From: Acidobacteria bacterium UBA6911
Lineage (GTDB): Bacteria > Acidobacteriota > UBA6911
Reading direction: 5' to 3'
NCBI GenBank assembly: GCA_002451015.1
Contig: DKBB01000276.1
Location: 3,923 to 10,011 of the forward strand
Length of the DNA: 6,089 bases
The notes beneath the pieces are model-generated. The model had not been told where the DNA came from, searched no databases, and saw nothing but the letters and a program-made list of their open reading frames with translations. The translations under genes were made by a program, and so were the position numbers. Shown piece by piece: positions 1 to 5,396 of this stretch. The first letter of the stretch is position 1. The number at the start of each line of letters is the position of its first letter.

Positions 1-55
1 CCGTTCCGTGCAACGCGATGACAAACCAGAGAGACTTGCGGATCAGAGTTTTCAT
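1..55 (-). CDS. 5' end of an unidentified gene with signal-peptide-like N-terminus (partial)
   Basis: An ATG at 55-53 on the minus strand opens a frame that stays open to the window edge and encodes MKTLIRKSLWFVIALHGT. The two early basic stretches (K2, R6-K7) followed by a hydrophobic run (L9-L15) look like the start of an exported or membrane protein. A weak AGG at about 12 nt upstream is the only ribosome-binding signal. The gene follows the hydrolase in the same direction after a 111-bp gap, so it could be in the same transcription unit. Eighteen codons are too few to name a product, and a chance open frame cannot be excluded. Confidence 0.42.
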   Translation of the reverse strand, partial: MKTLIRKSLWFVIALHGT

Positions 56-97
56 ATCGATCAACCTATCTGTATGTCTGTGAGGCGGTTCTTGTCA

Positions 98-108
98 GTG
101 ACTGTCAC
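98..108. repeat. Short perfect dyad GTGAC-T-GTCAC
   Basis: Two 5-bp arms around one central base lie between the hydrolase stop and the ATG at 55, about 43 bp upstream of that start. The single-base centre makes it a poor RNA hairpin, so if it means anything it is a protein-binding dyad. The rest of 56-166 shows an AT-rich patch (119-128, TATATA) that could be a minus-strand -10 element, but I see no matching -35. A dyad of this size can occur by chance. Confidence 0.2.
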
Positions 109-166
109 CGAGATTAGACTATATATAAGGCATGAATGCAGGATACATACGCCTGAAAATTATCAT

Positions 167-1093
167 TTACGGCATAGGTCCGTTGCCGAAACCGAATTCC
201 TTGAGCCAGCGGATGCACTCGAATGTCCAGGGGTGCCGGCTGTCCGGGTCCCACTGCGCACTGCCCAGCCCCATGCCGTGAGATCCTTTCGTATAGATGT
301 GCAGGGCAAACGGCACTCCGTGACGCCGCAGCGCGGCGGCGAATTCCAGGGCATTTTCGACCTTCACGGCGGAGTCTTCCGCGGTGTGGAAGATAAACAC
401 CGGAGGCGTATCCTGTGTTACCTGCCTCTCATTCGAAAGCAGCGCAACAAGGCCCGGATCGGCATTATCCCCAAGCAGATTGCGTTTTGAACCCTGGTGG
501 GTGTCCGGGCCCATGGTGATGACGGGATAGCACAGGACACCCAGATCCGGCTTCGAACTTGCCCTTTCGATCGGATCGGGGGCGTCCGGATCTCCCGTAT
601 CGAAGTGCGTGAGTGCCGTAGCGGCCAGATGCCCGCCCGCGGAGGAACCCATCACGCCGATCCGGCCCGGGTCCAACCCCCATTTCTCGGCGTTCGCACG
701 CACATACCGGATTGCTCGCTGCACGTCCTGGATCATCGCAGGGTGCCTGTAGCCGCCGGAGCCGAGGCGGTACTTCAGCACAAACCCCCCAATACCCTGC
801 TCGTTCAGCCAGAGGGCGTAATGGGTGCCCTCGTGCGGGGCCAGAGCTGCATACCCCCCGCCCGGACAGATGACAAAGGCAGCTCCCGTCGCCTTCGCCG
901 GCGGTGCAAAGTAAGGCATCAAGGTCGGGATGTCTTTCGCCTCCTTTCCCAGGGCACCCGGGGCATCACCCGCCCAAAGCGGGAATTCCAGGCGCGGCGG
1001 CCGGTCCAGCTCCGTTTGCGCTCCGCGGGACTGATAGCCAAAACTCCACGCGCCGGCTGCCGCCAGCACTGAGAATAGAAGAAGTTTCTTCAT
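167..1093 (-). CDS. Exported alpha/beta-hydrolase, acetyl esterase / feruloyl esterase-like
   Basis: This is a 308-aa alpha/beta-hydrolase of the acetyl esterase/lipase group (BD-FAE / Aes-like). Family members cleave ester bonds, often acetyl or feruloyl groups on plant polysaccharides; the substrate here is unknown. The N-terminus (MKKLLLF, then a hydrophobic stretch to about residue 18) is a Sec-type signal peptide, so it probably acts in the periplasm or outside. Visible catalytic features are the oxyanion-hole segment CPGGGY (76-81), the nucleophile elbow G149-S-S151-A-G153 with Ser151, Asp240 in HTAED, and His272 in KGSHGMG. The order and spacing fit a complete, active enzyme. The frame extends upstream to an ATG at 1180, but I chose the ATG at 1093 because GGAG sits 7 nt before it and the signal peptide begins exactly there. 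It is transcribed divergently from the transporter gene. Confidence 0.92.
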   Translation of the reverse strand: MKKLLLFSVLAAAGAWSFGYQSRGAQTELDRPPRLEFPLWAGDAPGALGKEAKDIPTLMPYFAPPAKATGAAFVICPGGGYAALAPHEGTHYALWLNEQGIGGFVLKYRLGSGGYRHPAMIQDVQRAIRYVRANAEKWGLDPGRIGVMGSSAGGHLAATALTHFDTGDPDAPDPIERASSKPDLGVLCYPVITMGPDTHQGSKRNLLGDNADPGLVALLSNERQVTQDTPPVFIFHTAEDSAVKVENALEFAAALRRHGVPFALHIYTKGSHGMGLGSAQWDPDSRHPWTFECIRWLKEFGFGNGPMP

Positions 1094-1100
1094 GATCGAG

Positions 1101-1104
1101 CTCC
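1101..1104 (-). promoter_or_regulatory. Ribosome binding site deciding the hydrolase start
   Basis: On the minus strand GGAG lies 7 nt before the ATG at 1093-1091. It supports that start over the in-frame ATG at 1180, which would put 29 non-signal-like residues ahead of the signal peptide. A TATATT hexamer at 1114-1109 is too close to the start to be the -10 of this gene, because a transcript from it would lose the ribosome binding site. Confidence 0.7.
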
Positions 1105-1293
1105 GGGTAATATAATTTGAAACACCGGTTTGCTGTAACGATAATGTCCGGTCGCGTATCCCGGGAACGTAGGGGCTCACGACTCCTGTCGAGTTTTCTT
1201 CGCCGCGAGTCCACCCGTTCCTTTAACAGCCTGAACGAATGCCTGGTTTTGACAGTTCGTTGCCTGTCCGGTCTTCCTTCTCAACTTCCGGTC

Positions 1294-1310
1294 AGTGTTT
1301 TGCAAAAACT
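1294..1310. repeat. Dyad around TTTTGCAAAA, possible operator
   Basis: The perfect 10-bp palindrome TTTTGCAAAA (1298-1307) is extended by AGT on the left and ACT on the right with one unpaired base. It lies about 200 bp before both divergent starts. This is the form of a dimeric regulator site, but no regulator gene is adjacent and AT-rich palindromes of this length arise by chance. Confidence 0.25.
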
Positions 1311-1394
1311 ATCCCGATTTCGAACTTTGATCTTACTGCAGTTCTGAATGGATCGGGTAAAAAAACTTGAAAGTCTGCACAGAGTTCTTTTTCA

Positions 1395-1413
1395 GCCTGG
1401 CCAATGGCAAGGC
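1395..1413. repeat. Imperfect palindrome GCCTGGCC-AAT-GGCAAGGC upstream of the transporter gene
   Basis: Two 8-nt arms pair with one G/A mismatch around a 3-nt loop, ending 94 bp before the transporter ATG. Neither strand has a T-run directly after it, so it is not a standard terminator. It could be an operator or a leader hairpin. Function is unsupported beyond the symmetry. Confidence 0.25.
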
Positions 1414-1428
1414 AGAGGGCGAACACCC

Positions 1429-1469
1429 CGACCCTTGCGATTCTCGACCCTTGTGCCAATACCCAATAC
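1429..1469. repeat. Short direct repeats just upstream of the transporter gene
   Basis: CGACCCTTG occurs at 1429-1437 and 1445-1453, with a 16-bp period. The heptamer CCAATAC follows twice in tandem at 1456-1462 and 1463-1469. They cluster 38-79 bp before the transporter start, where promoter and operator elements would be expected. They may be a tandem activator site or just local sequence duplication. Confidence 0.22.
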
Positions 1470-1507
1470 TGGTTAGACTGCAGAGTTCGGTATGAGGATC
1501 GGAATCG

Positions 1508-2398
1508 ATGGAAATCCCCTATTTTGGAGAAACACTTTCTTTAACCACGGCGGTCTTTTGGGCAATTGCCGTCATACTTTTTAAAAAGAGCGGGGAAACG
1601 GTCAATCCCCTCGGGCTGAATCTTTTCAAAAACACGCTGACAATGGTGATGATTCCGCCGACCATGTGGCTATTAGGCCGGGAGCTTTTCCTCCCCGTTC
1701 CGCTCCATGATTATCTGCTGCTGCTGCTGAGCGGCGTGCTCGGAATCGGAATTGCCGACACTCTGTTCTTTAAATCCCTGAACATGCTGGGCGCTGCGCG
1801 TTCGGCCATCGTGGACTGCCTTTACAGCCCGGTGATTATCCTGCTTTCCATCTTCTGGCTCGGGGAGAAACTCACCCTGATTCAGGCTGCCGGTGCCGTT
1901 TTGATCGTGTCCGCCATTCTTGCCATAGGCCGAGAGAAGGGGCTTCTTGAGATATCCAGGCGGCAACTTATTGCAGGGATATTGTTGGGCTCCGCCTCCA
2001 TGTTTGCCATGGGTGTCGGCATTGTCATGATCAAGCCGCTTCTGGACCGTTCTCCCGTTCTGTGGGCGATCGAAATCCGCCTGATCGGTGCCGCCATCAG
2101 TCTTTTCATCCTTCTCGGCTTTCATCCCAAAAGCAGGGACGTGGTGCGTTCCGTCATGGACATGAAAAGCTGGAAATACATGGTCCCCGGATCGATACTC
2201 GGAACCTACATCGCGCTTATGCTCTGGATTGGGGGAATGAAATACGCCCCCGCTTCCATCGCATCCGCACTCAACCAGACCAGCAACATTTTCATTTTTG
2301 TACTGGCGGCCCTTTTTCTGAAAGAGGACATTACACGCTACAAAGCCGCCGGAATCGTCATGGCCGTGACCGGCGTTTTCCTGGTGATCCTGGGCTAG
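1508..2398 (+). CDS. EamA/DMT-family inner-membrane transporter
   Basis: This 296-aa hydrophobic protein has about ten membrane helices in two homologous halves, the normal size and layout of the drug/metabolite transporter superfamily (EamA). Half 1 covers roughly residues 8-142 and half 2 roughly 155-295. Each half ends in the repeated family signature: FWLGEKLTLIQAAG near 116-129 and LFLKEDITRYKAAG near 270-283. Such proteins move small metabolites, often as exporters of amino acids or other organic compounds; the substrate cannot be read from the sequence. The ATG at 1508 is preceded by GAGG at 1494-1497, a rather long 10-nt spacing. It is the first of three plus-strand genes, with 100 bp to the selenoprotein gene, so co-transcription is possible. 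The reading is intact. Confidence 0.93.
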   Translation: MEIPYFGETLSLTTAVFWAIAVILFKKSGETVNPLGLNLFKNTLTMVMIPPTMWLLGRELFLPVPLHDYLLLLLSGVLGIGIADTLFFKSLNMLGAARSAIVDCLYSPVIILLSIFWLGEKLTLIQAAGAVLIVSAILAIGREKGLLEISRRQLIAGILLGSASMFAMGVGIVMIKPLLDRSPVLWAIEIRLIGAAISLFILLGFHPKSRDVVRSVMDMKSWKYMVPGSILGTYIALMLWIGGMKYAPASIASALNQTSNIFIFVLAALFLKEDITRYKAAGIVMAVTGVFLVILG

Positions 2399-2405
2399 CC
2401 CGCCT

Positions 2406-2419
2406 GGAGGTTTCCCTCC
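2406..2419 (+). other. Small hairpin after the transporter gene
   Basis: GGAGG (2406-2410) and CCTCC (2415-2419) pair around a 4-nt loop, 8 nt after the transporter stop. It is followed by CCTGCACG rather than a T-run, so it is weak as an intrinsic terminator. It may only stabilise the mRNA end or hide an SD-like GGAGG. Confidence 0.25.
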
Positions 2420-2486
2420 CCTGCACGCTATATTCCCGTTGCAATTATGAAATACATGAAGAAAATCATAGGACAGCCTTAATCAC

Positions 2487-2493
2487 GGAGGGG
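2487..2493 (+). promoter_or_regulatory. Strong ribosome binding site of the selenoprotein gene
   Basis: GGAGGGG lies 5 nt before the ATG at 2499. It is the best ribosome binding site in the window and fixes the start. This matters because it includes the hydrophobic N-terminal segment (residues 13-29) in the protein. No convincing promoter is visible in 2399-2486; TTGCAA at 2439-2444 has no good -10 partner. Confidence 0.75.
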
Positions 2494-2498
2494 AAAAT

Positions 2499-4286
2499 AT
2501 GAGTGCATCACATGCAGCAACCAAACGGAATTGGGATTTTTTTATCTTTTTAATTATGGGCGCGTTCATTCTCGCATCCTTTGCCGGTTGTAATAACGGG
2601 GCAAACCTCACGGTTCTCGACCCCAGGGGACAGCCGGCCGGCGTATTCGGCCGGGTGGGTGAAGCCGGCGCGGGTATTTTGGCCAATCGGAATCCTGAAA
2701 CGCAGCCCACGCTGTCCCGGAACGAACTGGTTCCCCTTCGCATGGCGTCCAGGCTGGACAACCTGGACGACAAGACGATCTACCTGGTGGATGTCGGTTT
2801 CGCCGGCAGTAAAGAGTTCTTTGAAGAAGTACAGGCATGGTTCCGTAAAAACATGCCTTCCGTCAAGACAGTGATCCATATCAAGAGCAACAGTGCGTTT
2901 GAGGACAGTCCTGAACTCTGGCCTGAGCTCAAGGAGAAAGCGGACGGCGTGGTCTTCGGCGTCGGCGGGTGAGACGGCTGTTCGGCGAGTATCGCCGAAT
3001 TTTCCCGTATCATGGAAGGCGAGTACGGCGTCCCTACGGCCCCCATCGTCACCGCACGGTTCGCGGAATACGTATTAAGAGACGGCCGCAGCCACGGGAT
3101 GAACCTGCGCTGGACATTCCCCCCCTACCCTGTTGCGTGGGTTTCCAGAGAAACGCTGCGTGAATACATTCAAGGGAACGACCCTGTCACCGGCGTGCCG
3201 TTAATGACTGAAATCGTCGGCGCGCTGACAAAGCCGTTGACCGAAGCCGAGATGAATCCCGAAATACCCGAAAGACCGAAAAGGCCCCGGCTGCTGGAAG
3301 CGGATTCCGAGGCAAATCTTCACAGATTATTTCTGCAGAACGGCTGGACCGACGGTCTGCCCATTGTGCTGCCGACCGAGGAACGGGTCGCCGAAATGCT
3401 GACGGGAACCGGTCACGATCCACAGGAAGTGGTCGGCATGATGTCCGTTACCACACATGAAGAACAGAACGAATACACCGTGGAAAATGTGGCCGTCAAC
3501 GCCGTCATGGCCGGCGCCCGGCCGGAGCATCTTCCGGTCATCCTGGCGATCGCTTCGACCAAGCATCCCTCCATTCCCAGCTCGACAGGATCCTACGGCA
3601 GCATGGTGATGGTAAACGGTCCGGTTGCCGAAACCATCGGAATGAACAGCGGCGTCGGCGCGCTCGGCCCGTTCAACTATGCCAATTCGGTCATCGGCAG
3701 AGCCTGGACGCTGATGAGCATCAACTTCGGTAACGCGCGCGCCGGAGACACCTATATGGCCACCATCGGCAATGGTTTGAGTTTTGCCAACCAGTGTTGC
3801 GCCGAAAACGAAAAAAAGAGCCCCTGGGAACCGTTTCATGTACGCAAGGGATTTAAAGCCTCGGAAAGCACCGTCAGTATTTTTCGCGGCTGGAACGTCT
3901 CGACGCTTGGAATGGGCGGAGCGGACGCATTGCTGCAGAGAATGAAATCATCCGGGATGATGGGAAACTGCACCTTCGTGGTGGACCCATTGGCGGCGAA
4001 GTCCTTGAAAGATGAAGGGTGGAAAGATCCGGGCAAGCTGAGCGAGTGGCTGGCCGGAGAATCTGGATCCACTTTCTTCAAACCGAATCCGGAGGGCATC
4101 AATTTCGTCGTCGTAGGGGGTGAAACCAATCCCATCTGGCAGTCAACGGATTATACCTACTATACAACAGTGTCCGTCGATAAATGGGTGCCTGAAGGCG
4201 GGATCAGGCTCGATGAAAATCCCCTCCGCATGCCCGCTTACAAGGAATGCGAGGACGAACTGTGCATTATCGGAAGAAGCAATTAA
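2499..4286 (+). CDS. UGSC-family-like selenoprotein, TGA 2970-2972 read as selenocysteine
   Basis: Reading the in-frame TGA as selenocysteine gives one 595-aa protein. Residues 13-29 are hydrophobic and end in SFAG-C31, so it is probably a lipoprotein or membrane-anchored protein with its body outside the cytoplasm; F at -3 is an imperfect lipobox. Residues about 37-260 resemble the UGSC (seleno)protein family as I know it: an LDPRG start, MASRLDNLDDKTIYLVDVG (82-100), a hydrophobic strand VVFGVGG (151-157), then U158-D-G-C161. Family members carry UGSC here, so UDGC keeps the redox-type U-x-x-C spacing. A second domain (about 267-595), with NGWTDGLPIVLPTEERV (281-297), a Cys pair (433-434) and C584/C589, is unnamed to me. 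Reaction unknown; a redox role is inferred. Evidence for recoding is the unbroken protein similarity across the TGA and the hairpin just after it. The alternative is a gene broken by a nonsense mutation. Confidence 0.87.
2970..2972 (+). other. In-frame TGA, proposed selenocysteine codon 158
   Basis: The TGA falls between GGG (Gly157) and GAC (Asp159), in the same frame as the 157 codons before it and the 437 sense codons after it. It sits at the end of a hydrophobic beta-strand-like stretch, exactly where a UGSC-family protein has its selenocysteine or cysteine, and three residues before Cys161. No second in-frame stop occurs before TAA at 4284-4286. Decoding needs SelA/SelB/SelC elsewhere in the genome, which this window cannot show. 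Confidence 0.87.
2980..3000 (+). promoter_or_regulatory. Bacterial SECIS-like hairpin directly after the TGA
   Basis: TTCGGCG (2981-2987) pairs perfectly with CGCCGAA (2993-2999) around the loop AGTAT, and a G-U pair (2980/3000) can extend it. Known bacterial SECIS elements lie inside the coding region just 3' of the UGA and have a short upper stem and a small apical loop with a G at one of its first two positions. The loop G here (2989) is the 17th nt after the TGA, inside the usual distance range. The stem also encodes Ser162 to Glu167, so it must satisfy both constraints. SelB would bind this hairpin to deliver Sec-tRNA. Confidence 0.8.
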
Positions 4287-4294
4287 TGACTTTG

Positions 4295-4335
4295 TGCCGT
4301 CAGCGGGGTGTCGACGGAATCCAGGCAAGTTTTTT
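4295..4335 (+). terminator. Possible intrinsic terminator after the selenoprotein gene
   Basis: CCGTC (4297-4301) can pair with GACGG (4313-4317); alternatively TGCC (4295-4298) can pair with GGCA (4324-4327) as an outer stem. Six T follow at 4330-4335. The stem is short and the two pairings compete for CC, so it is a mediocre terminator. If real, it would partly uncouple the kinase-like gene from the selenoprotein gene. Confidence 0.35.
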
Positions 4336-4376
4336 GTTATCGCTTCTCTTTCGTATTGTGATTTGAGTGTAACCGG

Positions 4377-5327
4377 ATGATTTTCGAAGACACAGAGGCG
4401 CTACGGCTCAAAATCGCCGAAGTGGCCAAACGTAAAATTCAAAAACCCCCGCAGATATTCGAAGACACCTCGTCCTACATGAACATTGTCGGAGGGAGCG
4501 TGGTGCGGCTCGGGGGGAACGATTACTATGTCATCACCGACGCCCGGGAAAACCGCTTCGGGGTGGATGATCAACCCAAATTCTGGGTCAAGTACGCCCT
4601 GGATCTGACAACCGGGACCCGCAAGGTGATCAAACTGGTGTTTTATGAAGAGTTCACCGCGGACATCGGCTTGATTCGTATCCGGTGCAAGCGCAATCCC
4701 CAGAAAGAATCCGACATCCTGGATGCGGTGCGGAACAACCCACGATTCATGCAGGGTATAACCGTAACGGATCCGGTCGGGAACCTTGTTCGGGTGATTG
4801 ACGTCATACCGGGATGTTCGATGTATCAATACCTGTCCGACCTGGAGATGACGCACGAAGCCTACTTTTTCGACAGGTTGCCCGGGATCATGAAGGAAGT
4901 TTTGGCCTGCATGGATGCCCTCGCAGCGCTCCAGCGACAGGGCCTGCACCACGGGGACGTTCGTTCCGACCACATATGGATCGAGCACGGGACGGATCGG
5001 TACGCCTGGATTGACTTCGACTACGAGGTCAGCCACACCGATTACGATTTGTGGAGTATGGGGAACCTAATCATTCGCGTGCTTGGGAAAGACGCCCACC
5101 GCGCGACCGACATCGAACGCCGACCGAAGGACTATCCCCTGTGTCGGGAATCGATCACACCTGAAGACCATGTGCTGTTGTACAACGACAGGATTGCCAA
5201 CCTTCGCAAGCTGTATCCCTACATTCCCCGCGGGCTGAATGACATTGCCATGCGGTTCTCGGCAGGAGCCACGGACTTTTACAAGAGTCTCGAACAGCTT
5301 TCAACGGACCTGCACGCTTTCTTTTAA
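4377..5327 (+). CDS. Divergent protein-kinase-like protein
   Basis: This 316-aa soluble protein shows the protein-kinase fold order. There is a probable ATP-binding lysine K86 in KVIKL, a helix-C glutamate E111 in KESDIL, a catalytic loop H192-G-D194-V-R-S-D-H199 and the metal-binding D213-F-D215 in the DFG position. D224 in DYDLWSMGNLI resembles the conserved Asp of helix F. Two changes stand out: the loop Lys is Arg196 and the metal-binding Asn is His199. Activity is therefore plausible but not certain. It could phosphorylate a protein, as in Hanks-type kinases, or a small molecule, as in the HGD-type phosphotransferases. The first 31 residues contain IFEDT twice (2-6 and 27-31). The start is fixed by an in-frame TGA at 4359-4361, and the ribosome binding site is weak (GAGTG, 4365-4369). 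There is no signal peptide or membrane segment. Confidence 0.75.
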   Translation: MIFEDTEALRLKIAEVAKRKIQKPPQIFEDTSSYMNIVGGSVVRLGGNDYYVITDARENRFGVDDQPKFWVKYALDLTTGTRKVIKLVFYEEFTADIGLIRIRCKRNPQKESDILDAVRNNPRFMQGITVTDPVGNLVRVIDVIPGCSMYQYLSDLEMTHEAYFFDRLPGIMKEVLACMDALAALQRQGLHHGDVRSDHIWIEHGTDRYAWIDFDYEVSHTDYDLWSMGNLIIRVLGKDAHRATDIERRPKDYPLCRESITPEDHVLLYNDRIANLRKLYPYIPRGLNDIAMRFSAGATDFYKSLEQLSTDLHAFF

Positions 5328-5396
5328 GGCAGCATCCGGTTGCAGTGCAGTTTTCATGCCGATTCTCTGAAGGATGTCTACAGATCCACGCAACAG
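5328..5396. other. Convergent spacer between the kinase-like and response-regulator genes
   Basis: Two converging genes end here. GCATCC near 5332 and GGATGT near 5372 could pair only across a long loop, and there is no T-run with a stable stem on either strand. I see no convincing bidirectional terminator. Confidence 0.4.

Larger units (their letters stand above)
1094..1507. other. Divergent intergenic region, 414 bp, no convincing gene
   Basis: The spacer separates the minus-strand hydrolase from the plus-strand transporter and must hold both promoters, but I find no good -35/-10 pair. A TTGACA at 1249-1254 lacks a recognisable -10 at 16-18 bp. Small structures are present: a TTTTGCAAAA dyad (1298-1307), an imperfect GCCTGGCC/GGCAAGGC palindrome (1395-1413), the heptamer TCCGGTC three times (1147, 1267, 1287), CGACCCTTG twice (1429, 1445) and a tandem CCAATAC (1456-1469). 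Short open frames here lack ribosome binding sites and protein-like composition. Confidence 0.6.

Noticed and set aside
497..1072. Long plus-strand open frame opposite the hydrolase
   Set aside because: It lies antisense to a well-supported gene and its product is rich in Arg, Pro and Gly with no recognisable domain, typical of a shadow frame.
1094..1180. Longer hydrolase start at 1180
   Set aside because: The added 29 residues would precede a clear signal peptide, while the ATG at 1093 has a well-placed GGAG.
1249..1254. TTGACA as a plus-strand -35 element
   Set aside because: No -10-like hexamer lies 16-18 bp downstream.
2447..2482. An 11-codon leader peptide (MKYMKKIIGQP) before the selenoprotein gene
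   Set aside because: No ribosome binding site precedes it and no attenuator hairpin follows; it is short enough to be chance.
2499..2972. Nonsense-mutated pseudogene instead of a selenoprotein
   Set aside because: No other stop or frameshift occurs in 595 codons, the TGA sits at the expected redox position followed by x-x-Cys, and a SECIS-like hairpin follows. It remains the main alternative.
3012..4286. A separate 424-aa gene starting at the internal ATG at 3012
   Set aside because: There is no ribosome binding site before this ATG, it begins in the middle of a domain, and the frame upstream is continuous with the previous gene apart from the TGA.
4401..5036. Minus-strand open frame opposite the kinase-like gene
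   Set aside because: The plus-strand product carries the kinase motifs; the antisense product shows no domain and has no proper start signal.
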